A stretch of DNA of 60,869 nt from Candidatus Minthosoma equi (GTDB taxonomy: Bacteria > Bacteroidota > Bacteroidia > Bacteroidales > Bacteroidaceae), in contig JAGHUI010000005.1 of assembly GCA_018064885.1 (NCBI GenBank), positions 1 to 60,869 on the forward strand. The letters run 5' to 3'. Positions 1-8,508 of this stretch are shown in pieces; position 1 is the stretch's first letter, and each line of letters starts with the position of its first letter. The position numbers and the translations under genes are program-made. A model generated the notes under the pieces. That model was not told where the DNA came from. It ran no database searches and saw only the letters and a list, made by a program, of their open reading frames with translations.

Positions 1-276
1 ATTGCCTGCGGTGTCAATGCCAGCCAGACTCGCGCGGTGATCGATGCTCTCATCAACCGTATGGTGGCGTTCATGCAGGTGGGCCACTCTATCCGTCTGG
101 GCGACTTTGGCTCGTTCAAGCCTGTGTTCAACGCTAAGTGCGTGAAGACTGCTGAGGAGGCTACGGCTGACACGGTGACTATCAAGAAGATCCAGTTCCG
201 CCCTGGAAAGGCATTTCGCACCATGCTCAATGACCTTGAGGTGCAGAGCGCGAGCAAGACACTGGATGAGGAGTAG
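1..276 (+). CDS. HU-family DNA-binding protein, C-terminal part (5' end outside window)
   Basis: The frame is open from base 1, so the start lies upstream and about 92 C-terminal residues are visible. The sequence has the HU/IHF pattern: helices (ALINRMVAFMQVGHSIRLGDFG), the beta-arm entry GSFKPVF and a late FRPGKAFR segment matching the HU 'FxPGK' saddle. Family knowledge: Bacteroidetes carry many HU-like paralogues of about 120-160 residues that bind and bend DNA. The acidic tail after the core (SASKTLDEE) is typical of these paralogues. The gene is followed by a GC-rich hairpin and intergenic repeats. Its specific role cannot be told from the fragment. Confidence 0.8.
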   Translation: MACGVNASQTRAVIDALINRMVAFMQVGHSIRLGDFGSFKPVFNAKCVKTAEEATADTVTIKKIQFRPGKAFRTMLNDLEVQSASKTLDEE

Positions 277-282
277 AAGACC

Positions 283-331
283 CTCTCTCCCCACAAGGGG
301 GTATCTCCCCCGTGGAGGGGGAGACCATGCG
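283..331. repeat. GC-rich inverted repeat after the HU gene
   Basis: TCTCCCCC (304-311) pairs with GGGGGAGA (317-324) around a 5-nt loop. It sits inside a C-run/G-run block of the same style as the repeats at 21561-21749 and 23471-23522. There is no T-tract, so intrinsic terminator function is uncertain. It looks like a member of a dispersed intergenic repeat class. Confidence 0.5.
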
Positions 332-465
332 GGACGAGGGCAAGCCTAAATAGGGGCATCCTAAGAGAAAGAAGAACGCTTCGCTGAGTAAGACCATGCG
401 GAGCTCTTCTTCTCTGTTCTTGGCAAGCCAAGCACTTCGCGATAACTTCATCTTTGGATGAGAAA

Positions 466-491
466 AATCTGTGTAATCTGTGAAATCTGTG
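466..491. repeat. Three 9-bp tandem units (AATCTGTG)
   Basis: AATCTGTG occurs at 466-473, 475-482 and 484-491 with a constant 9-nt period, directly before the terminator of the minus-strand GH57 gene. No gene lies in 277-558; this tandem, the GC-rich hairpin and the terminator are its only visible structure. A weaker dyad (AGAGAAAGAAGA against TCTTCTTCTCT, about 364-417) lies between them. Confidence 0.5.
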
Positions 492-498
492 GGCAAAA

Positions 499-534
499 AA
501 AAAGCCATCCGGATTGAGTTCCGAATGGCTTTTT
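499..534 (-). terminator. Intrinsic terminator of the GH57 gene
   Basis: AAAGCCATCCGG (501-512) pairs with CCGAATGGCTTT (521-532), with one wobble. On the minus strand the stem is followed by a run of Ts. It lies 25 nt past the stop of the GH57 gene. Nearly the same stem recurs at 37131-37164. Confidence 0.85.
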
Positions 535-558
535 GCTGTATAGAAGTGTATGTGTGGA

Positions 559-2037
559 TTACTTCTTCTTTGGAGCTGCTTTCTTGGCTGGAGCCTTCTT
601 TGCTGGTGCTGCCTTTGGTGCTTCTGCTACAGGTGCTTCTGCTGCAGGTGCTGGCTCTGCTTTTGGAGCAGCTTTCTTTGCTGGAGCTTTCTTGGCAGGG
701 GCTGCCTTTGGAGCTGCTGCTTTCTTTGCAGGGGCTTTCTTGGCTGGCTTTTCTGCTTCGAGCTCTGTTGGGTTGTATTTCTCGAGCTTCTTGCGGAGCT
801 TTTCGATTTCCTTGTTCTTTGCTTCGATTTCGTCGCCCTGATTCTTGATCAATGTGATGAGTCCGTCGATTTCTTCATTGTCGGCGCCGCCGTAGAGGTT
901 GTTCACGCGTGCGATGAAGTCGCCAAGGATGTTCATGTAGTTTGTGAAGGCGTCGTATGGGGAGTCGTAGATGCCGCGGTAGAGCATGCCTGGCTTTGTT
1001 GTCATGAAGCGGAAGTTGTTGGATGCCTGGAGGCTGTCCCAGTCTTGCTGGATGCGGCGGTCACCGCATACGCGTACTCGCTCTGCGATGCTGTAGAGCT
1101 TGTTGAATGCTTCGCGCTGCATTACGTTTCCGAGCCAGCATGATGTGTCGCGCTCTTCGTCAACCCATGAGATGTTGTATGGCACTTCGAGTGGGCCTAC
1201 GCTCTCTTCCTTGCAGAGTTCTGATGGGAATGCGAAGCTGATGCCGCGCTCTTCTGCGCACTTTGGAAGTGCTTTGAGGAATTCGAGGATGTTTGTTGAG
1301 AGTGGGTGGAAGATTCCGAATGTGACAAGCTCGCCGAAGAGGTTGATTACGTTTTCGCCTTCAGGTGTGTTGGCAATCCAGTCGATGTACTGGTCGGCGA
1401 AGAGTGGCTGCTTTGAGAAGCGCTCTGTGATGTCCTCTGAGAGGTTGATGTCGCGGAGGATGAGCTTGAGGCGTGGGTCTGTAGCGCAGTGGTAGATGTA
1501 GTGTGGAGACTTCCATCCGAGTACTTGCTTTGCGCCTTCTGTGAGCATTCCCTTGAAGCCGAGGTTTGCGATGATTGAGCCGATCTCGTCGTTGTAGATG
1601 AGTGATGAATTGCGGAATACGGTTGGCTTCTTTCCGAAGAGTTCCTTGATCTTTGCGCTCATGTGGTTTACTTCGTCGATGAAGCTTTCTTCGTTGCCGA
1701 GAGATGCGAGGCCGTGGCTGTATGGCTCGCAGAGGAATTCTACTTTGCCTGTTGAGTTGAGTTCCTGAAGGAGGTCAACGACCTGTGGCGCGTGGAGCTC
1801 GAGCTGCTCAAGTCCGCATCCAGAGAGTGAGAGTGCAACCTTGAAGTTGTCGTTCTCGCGTGCCATCTGGATAAGTGTCTGAAGTGCTGGAACATAACTG
1901 CGTTCAGCTATATCTGTGATTGAGCGCTCGTTCTCGTAGTCGTCATAGTAGTAGTGGTCGCGACCGATGTCGAAGAAACGATAGCGCTTGAGATGTATTA
2001 TTTGGTGAATCTCGAAATAAAGACAAATCTTTTTCAT
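559..2037 (-). CDS. GH57 alpha-amylase-like protein with basic Lys/Ala/Pro tail
   Basis: 492 residues. The first ~400 form a glycoside hydrolase 57 barrel: FEIHQIIHLKRYRFFD near the N-terminus, LSLSGCGLEQLE, VEFLCEPYSHGLASL, and KGMLTEGAKQVLGW, whose Glu sits where the GH57 nucleophile is expected. The usual general-acid motif (MDYETFGEH type) reads INLFGELVTFG here, so Asp is not at its normal place. GH57-like proteins lacking one or both catalytic residues are known, so activity is uncertain. A short coiled coil (about 395-425) leads into a tail of about 65 residues of repeated PAKKA/APKAA units, resembling histone H1. There is no signal peptide, so it is cytoplasmic. It is the last gene of a glycogen operon with the GT4 synthase and debranching enzyme. 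Confidence 0.88.
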   Translation of the reverse strand: MKKICLYFEIHQIIHLKRYRFFDIGRDHYYYDDYENERSITDIAERSYVPALQTLIQMARENDNFKVALSLSGCGLEQLELHAPQVVDLLQELNSTGKVEFLCEPYSHGLASLGNEESFIDEVNHMSAKIKELFGKKPTVFRNSSLIYNDEIGSIIANLGFKGMLTEGAKQVLGWKSPHYIYHCATDPRLKLILRDINLSEDITERFSKQPLFADQYIDWIANTPEGENVINLFGELVTFGIFHPLSTNILEFLKALPKCAEERGISFAFPSELCKEESVGPLEVPYNISWVDEERDTSCWLGNVMQREAFNKLYSIAERVRVCGDRRIQQDWDSLQASNNFRFMTTKPGMLYRGIYDSPYDAFTNYMNILGDFIARVNNLYGGADNEEIDGLITLIKNQGDEIEAKNKEIEKLRKKLEKYNPTELEAEKPAKKAPAKKAAAPKAAPAKKAPAKKAAPKAEPAPAAEAPVAEAPKAAPAKKAPAKKAAPKKK

Positions 2038-2084
2038 GAGTTCGTATTGTTTTTATGTTCTTTATTATTTATGTAATAATTTCT

Positions 2085-3419
2085 TTATCGTCCCTTCATT
2101 GGATCGATTTCTTCACGGATTGCTTCTACGTATTCCCATGATTTATCCATGAAGCCTCCGTTGTTGATGCATTCGTCGTAGAGTCGGCGTATGCGGAGCG
2201 ATACGTTCACCCATGTGATGCCGTCAACTTCTTTGATGCCTTCTTCTGCAAGATACTGGTGGAGTCCTTCGTTTGTGCAAAGTGAGTAGATGGCATCTGC
2301 CATTGCGTTGATGTCCCAGTAGTCCACTTTGATTACGTTTGAAAGGATTTCGCCGCATCCTGACTGCTTGGAGATGATGGATGGCGTTCCGCATTGCATT
2401 GCTTCGAGCGGTGCGATGCCGAATGGCTCGGAAACGGATGGCATTACGAATACGTCGGATGCTTTGTAGCATTCATACACTTGCTTGCCTCTCTGGAAGC
2501 CAGGGAAGTGACAGCGGTCGGCGATGCCTTTGGCTGCTGCAAGATCGACCATTTCCCAGTATTTGTCGCCTGAGCCTGCGAAGCAGAAGCGGATGTTCTT
2601 TGAGCGCTTGCATACGAGGTCGGCAGCTTCGATGAAGTATTCTGGGCCTTTCTGCATGGTGATGCGTCCGAGGAATGTGACGACTTTCTCCTTGCCGTGG
2701 TTGACGCGTGGTATGTCGAGGTATTCCTGTGGAAGTGGATATACGGCATTGTGCATTGCGAAGCACTTGCGTGGGTCTTGGTGGTACTCGCGGATGACGG
2801 TCTGGCGAGTGAGCTCGGACACGCACATGATGCAGTCTGCATGGTCCATACCGTTCTTCTCGATGGAGTAAACTGTTGGGTTCACCTTTCCGCGTGAACG
2901 GTCGAAGTCTGTTGCGTGAACGTGGATGCAGAGTGGCTTTCCGCTTACCATCTTGGCATGAACGCCTGCTGGGTATGTGAGCCAGTCGTGAGCATGGATG
3001 ATGTCGAACTGCTCAGAGCGTGCGAGAACGCCTGTTATGATTGAGAAGTTGTTGATTTCGTCGTGAAGGTTCTCTGGATAGCCGCCTGCAAACTCGAGGC
3101 ATCCCATGTGGTTGACATGCATGTATGAGAAGTCTGCGTAGATGTGGTTGCGCCAGTTGAAGTAGTCTTCTGGTGACATGTATCCAGGAATGTTGTTCTT
3201 GACGTATTCGTAGTCGTGGTCGCGATATACGACTGGAACCTGGTTCATTCCGATGATGCGAAGGAATTTCTCCTCGTCGCCAGTTGGCTTAGGGAGGCAG
3301 AATGTCACATCGGCATCTGGCTGACCTTCAACCATACCCTTTGTGATACCGTAGGAAGCTACAGCAAGTCCGCCGTAAATCTTAGGTGGGAATTCCCAAC
3401 CGAACATTAATACTTTCAT
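2085..3419 (-). CDS. GT4 glycosyltransferase, glycogen/starch synthase type
   Basis: 444 residues with a GT-B fold. The N-terminus MKVLMFGWEFPPKIYGGL is the nucleotide-sugar synthase type glycine-rich start. HAHDWLT and HVHATD follow, then KVVTFLGRITMQKGPEYF opens the C-terminal Rossmann domain. EPFGIAPLE is the GT4 E-x7-E motif. Family inference: transfer of glucose from ADP- or UDP-glucose to growing alpha-glucan, as in other Bacteroidetes that have this gene between a debranching enzyme and a GH57 protein. The start is fixed by a strong AAAGGAGGA 10 nt upstream, which overlaps the end of the preceding gene's intergenic gap. The donor sugar cannot be read from sequence. Confidence 0.85.
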   Translation of the reverse strand: MKVLMFGWEFPPKIYGGLAVASYGITKGMVEGQPDADVTFCLPKPTGDEEKFLRIIGMNQVPVVYRDHDYEYVKNNIPGYMSPEDYFNWRNHIYADFSYMHVNHMGCLEFAGGYPENLHDEINNFSIITGVLARSEQFDIIHAHDWLTYPAGVHAKMVSGKPLCIHVHATDFDRSRGKVNPTVYSIEKNGMDHADCIMCVSELTRQTVIREYHQDPRKCFAMHNAVYPLPQEYLDIPRVNHGKEKVVTFLGRITMQKGPEYFIEAADLVCKRSKNIRFCFAGSGDKYWEMVDLAAAKGIADRCHFPGFQRGKQVYECYKASDVFVMPSVSEPFGIAPLEAMQCGTPSIISKQSGCGEILSNVIKVDYWDINAMADAIYSLCTNEGLHQYLAEEGIKEVDGITWVNVSLRIRRLYDECINNGGFMDKSWEYVEAIREEIDPMKGR

Positions 3420-3429
3420 ATATCTTCTG

Positions 3430-3438
3430 TCCTCCTTT
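3430..3438 (-). promoter_or_regulatory. Strong Shine-Dalgarno for the GT4 gene
   Basis: AAAGGAGGA on the minus strand, 10 nt before the ATG at 3419. Most genes here have no such site, so this suggests strong translation of the glycogen synthase-like gene. Confidence 0.7.
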
Positions 3439-3439
3439 A

Positions 3440-5383
3440 TTAGTAGTTATAGAATTTTGAGAGTGTCTTCTGCACACGGAGCACTGCTGCTACGTTCATA
3501 GCGAATGAGAGTGCGCCACGGCCAGAGAATGGTGGGTTGCCATCGAAGAGTTCTGGGAGTGTGCCGATGCAGTGGTAGCTCATCTCTTCTTCAAGACCTA
3601 CGAAGCAGCGGTCAATCCATGAGAGACCTGACTTTTTGTAAACCTTGAGGCATGTTTCGAGGTAGAAGCCTGAGAGCCATGGCCATACGGTGCCCTGATG
3701 GTAGGCTGCGTCGCGCTGCTGATGATTGCCTGCGTAGATTGGGTTGTAGCCGCCTGACTTTGGAGAGAGTGAGCGGATGCCCTTTGGAGTGAGGAGCTCT
3801 TTTGTGCAGATGTCGAACACTTTCTTTTTCTCTGTAGTAGATAGTGGACTGTATTCGAGTGATGTTGCGATGAGCATGTTTGGACGAACGGACCAAGAGA
3901 TGAAGCCGTTGTCAACGTAGTCGAGGAGGTAGCCGTGCTGGTTGAGGAATACTTCCTTGAAGGATGGGCCTGTCTTGTCGGCAAGCTTTGAGCAAGCGTC
4001 TGCTTCGTTGTTGCGGTTCTGCATCATGAGAAGCTCTGCGTTGAACATGAGCGCGTTGTACCAGAGTGCGTTGATCTCAACAACGTAGCCTGAGCGAGGA
4101 ACGACAGGGTAGCCGTTGAGCTCTGAGTTCATCCATGTCACAGCATGCTCGCGGCCTTCTGTGGAGACGAGTCCGTTGTCCTCCAGCACGAGGTTGTTGT
4201 GCTTGCCTGACTTTATGAAATTAACGATGTCGTTAACAATGTTTCCGTATTTCTTGACAGCTTCCTCGGCAGAAACGAGTCGTGAGTACTGCTGTATGCA
4301 CCATACTGCCCAGAGAAGCACGTCAGGCTTGTCCATCTCGTAGATCTTCACGCTGAGCTCTCTGCCTTCGATAATGTCGTAGATTGCTTTCTTTGCTGTC
4401 TCCATGACTTTCTCGAAGTAAGAAACCTCGTCGATGGCGAGTGTGAGTCCTGGGAGAGAAATGAACATGTCGCGAGCGCGGCACTTGAACCATGGGTAGC
4501 CTGCGAGGATGTATGTTTCGTTATCTACTTCGTGGTGGAACTGGTGGGCTGCGTTCTTCAGGCACTGAGTGAAGCTTGTGCGTGGCACGTGCACCTCATA
4601 CTCATGGTCGAAGAGTTTCTTGAGCTGGTTTGACTTGATTTCGCTGACACCAGCAGAGAAGACGATGCTTTCGCCCTTCTTGATGTTGAACTCGAAATAG
4701 CCTGGAACGTAGAGGTCTTCGTTGAAGTCATAGCCGAGTTCCTGCTCCTTCTGATACTCGATGCCTCGGTACCAGTTAGGCTCGAAAACAAACTCGTTCT
4801 TCTTGTTCACCTGCATGAAGAGCTCTGGATAGCCAGGGTACATGCGAGTCTTGATTCCATTGTCCACTACCTGATACTCGCGGCTTGCGCCTGCATTCTC
4901 ATGTGTGCATACGCCAACGTTGCGGAAGGCAAGGAATGGACGAAGACGAAGGGTTGTCACTGAGTGAGCGTCGAGAAGTGTGTAGCGGATAAGGATGCGG
5001 TTCTCAAAATGCTGGAACACCTTTTCCTTCTTCAAGATCACACCACCCACACGGTAGATTGTCGTTGGCAGTACATCCCATTCGCAGGAACGGATGTACT
5101 TGTGTCCGTTAGGACTGTACACGCCGCCTGAGTATCTGTGAACTCCAAGGTTGAACTGAGCGCCATGCTGAACGACAGTCTCGTCAAGTGACGAAAGAAG
5201 CACATGGTTCTCGTCATCGAGTTCTGGTACAGGAACCACCAACAAACCGTGATATTTACGCGTATTGCAGTCAACAATAGACGAGCAAGAGTACGCACCT
5301 GATCTATTCGTGCGGAGCACTTCCTTAGGGAGCGATTCCTGCAGGTTGGTCATCAGGGTTTTGTCAAATCGTAAATAACTCAT
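3440..5383 (-). CDS. Glycogen debranching enzyme (amylo-alpha-1,6-glucosidase)
   Basis: 647 residues, the usual length for the Bacteroidetes/archaeal-type enzyme. The N-terminal domain (about 1-240) begins with the family signature LRTNRSGAYSCSSIVDCNTRKYHGLL. The C-terminal (alpha/alpha)6 barrel (about 270-640) contains GYPWFKCRARDMFISLPGL and YHQGTVWPWLSGFY. It hydrolyses alpha-1,6 branch points of glycogen in the cytoplasm. It is the first gene of a three-gene minus-strand operon whose next start is 20 nt downstream, and it is preceded by a well-formed promoter at 5465-5496. The gene is divergent from a Crp/Fnr regulator, which could control it. Confidence 0.93.
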   Translation of the reverse strand: MSYLRFDKTLMTNLQESLPKEVLRTNRSGAYSCSSIVDCNTRKYHGLLVVPVPELDDENHVLLSSLDETVVQHGAQFNLGVHRYSGGVYSPNGHKYIRSCEWDVLPTTIYRVGGVILKKEKVFQHFENRILIRYTLLDAHSVTTLRLRPFLAFRNVGVCTHENAGASREYQVVDNGIKTRMYPGYPELFMQVNKKNEFVFEPNWYRGIEYQKEQELGYDFNEDLYVPGYFEFNIKKGESIVFSAGVSEIKSNQLKKLFDHEYEVHVPRTSFTQCLKNAAHQFHHEVDNETYILAGYPWFKCRARDMFISLPGLTLAIDEVSYFEKVMETAKKAIYDIIEGRELSVKIYEMDKPDVLLWAVWCIQQYSRLVSAEEAVKKYGNIVNDIVNFIKSGKHNNLVLEDNGLVSTEGREHAVTWMNSELNGYPVVPRSGYVVEINALWYNALMFNAELLMMQNRNNEADACSKLADKTGPSFKEVFLNQHGYLLDYVDNGFISWSVRPNMLIATSLEYSPLSTTEKKKVFDICTKELLTPKGIRSLSPKSGGYNPIYAGNHQQRDAAYHQGTVWPWLSGFYLETCLKVYKKSGLSWIDRCFVGLEEEMSYHCIGTLPELFDGNPPFSGRGALSFAMNVAAVLRVQKTLSKFYNY

Positions 5384-5464
5384 AGTTGTATTTTTAGGTA
5401 TTAAATCGTTATCTATTTATATATAAATTAATGTATAGATTTAGATTGAGTTTAGTTTAATGTT

Positions 5465-5496
5465 CAAATTTAGAGATTTTTTTCTGCTTGGACAAA
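5465..5496 (-). promoter_or_regulatory. Promoter of the glycogen operon
   Basis: Read on the minus strand: TTTG (5496-5493), 20-nt spacer, TAAATTTG (5472-5465). This matches the Bacteroidetes primary sigma consensus TTTG-N19/21-TAnnTTTG and implies a leader of about 75 nt before the debranching enzyme gene. Confidence 0.8.
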
Positions 5497-5541
5497 GTTT
5501 ATTTAATGTTTTTTCAAAAAAAAGCAAATTTCTTTAGTCCG

Positions 5542-5558
5542 ACATGTCCAAAACATGT
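5542..5558. promoter_or_regulatory. Candidate operator between glycogen operon and Crp/Fnr gene
   Basis: ACATGT-CCAAA-ACATGT: two copies of a palindromic hexamer 11 nt apart, giving an overall dyad. It lies between the two divergent promoters, upstream of both -33 elements. This is a plausible site for the adjacent Crp/Fnr protein; binding is inference only. Confidence 0.4.
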
Positions 5559-5584
5559 TTAATAGCAGAAAATTTCGTGATTTG

Positions 5585-5616
5585 TTTGTGTAATTATCAA
5601 CTAAAGCGTACCTTTG
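5585..5616 (+). promoter_or_regulatory. Promoter of the Crp/Fnr gene
   Basis: TTTG (5585-5588), 20-nt spacer, TACCTTTG (5609-5616): a full match to the Bacteroidetes consensus. The leader to the ATG at 5640 would be only about 17-20 nt. Confidence 0.8.
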
Positions 5617-5639
5617 CATAACAAACGGTTTTTAAGGTA

Positions 5640-6344
5640 ATGAGAAAGAAAGAGCTTATAATATTTGAGGATGCTATCAGCAAGCTTCATTCCATCATGG
5701 AACTGCTTACGGAAGCGCAGCAGGAGGAGCTTAAGGACTGCATAACCATCCAGCATTTCAAGAAGAATGAGGTGCTTTATCGTGATGGCGAATTGCCTCA
5801 GATGTTCCATTGTCTCATCAGTGGAAAAGTGAAGGTTTACAAGGATGGCATTAACGGAAAAACTCAGATTATTCGCGTGATAAAGCCTGTGGAGTTTTTC
5901 GGCTACAGAGCATACTTCGCAAACCAGAATTACGTTACCTCAGCTTCTGCATTTGAAACCAGTACCGTTTGTTTCATTCCTATAGAGTATATTGAGAAAT
6001 GGATGATGGAGAACAACCGCTTTGCTATGTTCTTCATCAAGCTTCTATGTGTCGAGCTTGGCAATAGCGACCAGCGCACAGTCAACCTGACTCAGAAGCA
6101 TATCCGCGGACGTCTTGCCGAGGCTTTGATCTTCCTTCGCGACAATTACGGACTGGAGGAAGACGGTGCCACTCTTTCCATTTATCTTTCAAGAGAAGAT
6201 CTTGCGAATATGTCTAACATGACTACATCAAATGCTATCCGCACTTTGTCGGCTTTTGCGCAAGAAAAAATAATCGCCATCGATGGTAAGAAAATCAAAA
6301 TCATCGATGGCGAAATGCTGGAAAAAATCAATAAGATAGGATAA
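5640..6344 (+). CDS. Crp/Fnr family transcriptional regulator
   Basis: 234 residues. A cyclic-nucleotide-binding-like beta barrel lies at about 20-135 (FKKNEVLYRDGELPQMFHCLISGKVKVYKDG), then a dimerisation helix and a C-terminal winged helix with the recognition helix at about 182-200 (LSREDLANMSNMTTSNAIR). No Cys cluster of the Fnr type is present, so it is probably not an Fe-S oxygen sensor. The ligand is unknown. It has its own consensus promoter and is divergent from the glycogen operon, suggesting but not proving that it regulates carbon storage. Its stop lies 2 nt from the stop of convergent clpB. Confidence 0.88.
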   Translation: MRKKELIIFEDAISKLHSIMELLTEAQQEELKDCITIQHFKKNEVLYRDGELPQMFHCLISGKVKVYKDGINGKTQIIRVIKPVEFFGYRAYFANQNYVTSASAFETSTVCFIPIEYIEKWMMENNRFAMFFIKLLCVELGNSDQRTVNLTQKHIRGRLAEALIFLRDNYGLEEDGATLSIYLSREDLANMSNMTTSNAIRTLSAFAQEKIIAIDGKKIKIIDGEMLEKINKIG

Positions 6345-6346
6345 TC

Positions 6347-8440
6347 TTAAATGTTGTTCTTGAAGACAATCTTGTAGTCTTCAACATCAGCAACGATTGG
6401 GACTTCACGATTGATGTCTGCAGAGATTATCTTCTTGCTCAAGGCATTGAGAAGATGGTCTTGTATGGCACGCTTTACTGGTCGTGCGCCAAAGTCAGGA
6501 TCGTAGCCTACATCTGCTATGAAGGATATTGCTGCGTCTGTCACTTGCAGAGTGATTCCGTTATTGGCAATAAGCTTTATTACATTGTCAACCTGCAACT
6601 TAACAATCTGCTTTATCTCTTCTTCTGAAAGCTGAACGAATGTGATTACATCGTCGATACGGTTGAGGAACTCTGGACGGAAGATCTTCAAGAGGTCGTC
6701 ACGCTTGGCATTGCTTGTCATGATGATGATGGTGTTCTTGAAGTTGACCACCCTACCCTTGTTGTCGGTCAATCGGCCGTCGTCAAGCACCTGAAGAAGT
6801 GTGTTGAACACGTCAGGATGAGCCTTTTCAATTTCATCGAACAAGACGACTGAGTATGGCTTTCGGCGAACAGCTTCAGTCAACTGTCCTCCTTCCTCAT
6901 AACCGATGTATCCAGGAGGCGCACCGATGAGTCGGGTGACGCTGAATTTCTCTTGGTATTCGCTCATGTCGATACGAGTCATCATGGTCTCATCGTCGAA
7001 GAGATAGTCGGCAAGCGCCTTGGCAAGCTCTGTCTTACCAACACCTGTTGTTCCGAGGAAAATGAACGAACCGATTGGGCGCTTTGGGTCTTGCAATCCT
7101 GCTCTGCTTCGGCGAACAGCATCGCTTACGGCTCTGATTGCATCGTCTTGACCAATGACGCGCTTGTGCAGTTCCTCTTCAAGATTGATAAGCTTCTCTC
7201 TTTCAGATGTCTGCATTTTGCTGACAGGGATGCCTGTCCAGCGGCTGACAACGTCTGCAATGTCTTCTGCTTCGACCTCTTCCTTGACCATTGCTGCTCC
7301 ATTCTGCGCTTCAGCAAGCTTGGATTGAACGATTTTTATGTCTTCTTCCAATCTTTGAAGCTTTCCGTAGCGAATCTCTGCTACACGGCCATAGTTGCCT
7401 TCACGCTCAGCCTTTTCAGCCTCATACTTAAGCTGCTCAATCTGAAGCTTGTCGCTTTGTATCTGGTTGAGAAGAGCTTTCTCTCCTTCCCACTTTTCGC
7501 GCTGTTTTGCTTCGTCTTCTTTGAGAGCATCGATGATTTTGTTGAGCTCTGCAAGCTTCTCCTTGTCACCCTCACGCTTGATAGCTTCTCTCTCAATCTC
7601 AAGCTGCTTGAGGTGGCGTGAGAGCTCGTCAAGTTCTTCAGGTACAGAGTCACGTTCCATGCGAAGCTTAGCAGCAGCCTCGTCCATAAGGTCTATGGCC
7701 TTGTCTGGAAGGAAACGATCGGTGATGTAACGGTTGGACAATTCAACGGCAGCAATGATGGCTTCGTCCTTGATGCGCACCTTGTGATGGTTCTCGTACC
7801 TCTCCTTCAAGCCACGGAGGATGCTGATGCTGTTGGGAACATCAGGCTCGTCAACCATCACCGTCTGGAATCGGCGTTCAAGTGCTTTGTCCTTCTCGAA
7901 GTACTTCTGGTACTCGTCGAGAGTTGTTGCTCCAATGCTGCGGAGTTCGCCACGAGCAAGCGCTGGTTTGAGGATGTTGGCAGCATCCATTGCGCCGCTT
8001 GTTTGTCCTGCTCCTACAAGAGTGTGGATTTCGTCTATGAAAAGAATGATTTCGCCCTGGCTTTCTGTTACAGCTTTCACTACAGCTTTTAGTCTCTCCT
8101 CGAATTCTCCCTGATATTTAGCACCTGCAATGAGAGCTCCCATATCAAGAGAATAGAGCTGCTTGTTCTTAAGATTCTCTGGCACATCACCACGGACAAT
8201 TCTACGTGCAAGACCTTCAACTATGGCTGTCTTACCTGTACCTGGCTCACCGATAAGAACTGGATTGTTCTTCGTGCGTCGGCTGAGAATCTGCAGTATT
8301 CTTCGAATCTCTTCATCTCTGCCGATCACGGGATCAAGCTTACCATTCTTTGCACGTTCTACGAGGTTCGTTGCATACTTTTCAAGAACCTCCTTAGCAG
8401 TTTCCTGCTGATTGTTCTGATTGTAATTGTTTGTATTCAT
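6347..8440 (-). CDS. clpB: ClpB-type AAA+ disaggregase lacking the N-terminal domain
   Basis: 697 residues against about 860 for full ClpB. It opens at the linker before AAA-1 ([27 protein letters not shown]). AAA-1 has Walker [10 protein letters not shown] and Walker [10 protein letters not shown]. The coiled-coil M-domain (about 245-375) is intact, which separates ClpB from ClpA/ClpC. AAA-2 has [24 protein letters not shown] and the sensor-2 region GARPVKRAI. The segment between the TSN of sensor 1 and [10 protein letters not shown] is about 10 residues, roughly 20 shorter than in E. coli ClpB. The start is firm: AAAGGAGA sits 7 nt upstream and only 68 nt separate it from the next gene, so no N-domain is hidden upstream. 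It resembles the short ClpB isoform some bacteria make by internal initiation, here as the sole product. Confidence 0.93.
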   Translation of the reverse strand: MNTNNYNQNNQQETAKEVLEKYATNLVERAKNGKLDPVIGRDEEIRRILQILSRRTKNNPVLIGEPGTGKTAIVEGLARRIVRGDVPENLKNKQLYSLDMGALIAGAKYQGEFEERLKAVVKAVTESQGEIILFIDEIHTLVGAGQTSGAMDAANILKPALARGELRSIGATTLDEYQKYFEKDKALERRFQTVMVDEPDVPNSISILRGLKERYENHHKVRIKDEAIIAAVELSNRYITDRFLPDKAIDLMDEAAAKLRMERDSVPEELDELSRHLKQLEIEREAIKREGDKEKLAELNKIIDALKEDEAKQREKWEGEKALLNQIQSDKLQIEQLKYEAEKAEREGNYGRVAEIRYGKLQRLEEDIKIVQSKLAEAQNGAAMVKEEVEAEDIADVVSRWTGIPVSKMQTSEREKLINLEEELHKRVIGQDDAIRAVSDAVRRSRAGLQDPKRPIGSFIFLGTTGVGKTELAKALADYLFDDETMMTRIDMSEYQEKFSVTRLIGAPPGYIGYEEGGQLTEAVRRKPYSVVLFDEIEKAHPDVFNTLLQVLDDGRLTDNKGRVVNFKNTIIIMTSNAKRDDLLKIFRPEFLNRIDDVITFVQLSEEEIKQIVKLQVDNVIKLIANNGITLQVTDAAISFIADVGYDPDFGARPVKRAIQDHLLNALSKKIISADINREVPIVADVEDYKIVFKNNI

Positions 8441-8447
8441 GTTTTAA

Positions 8448-8455
8448 TCTCCTTT
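8448..8455 (-). promoter_or_regulatory. Shine-Dalgarno that decides the clpB start
   Basis: AAAGGAGA on the minus strand, 7 nt before the ATG at 8440. It supports translation of a ClpB that begins directly at AAA-1. Confidence 0.75.
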
Positions 8456-8508
8456 CGCTAAAGGATTGAAGCAAACAGAGTTCCAAACAGCTACAATCGG
8501 TCATATTG

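Noticed and set aside
6347-8440. ClpA or ClpC instead of ClpB
   Set aside because: The long coiled-coil M-domain between the two AAA modules and lack of a ClpP-binding IGF/L loop favour ClpB.
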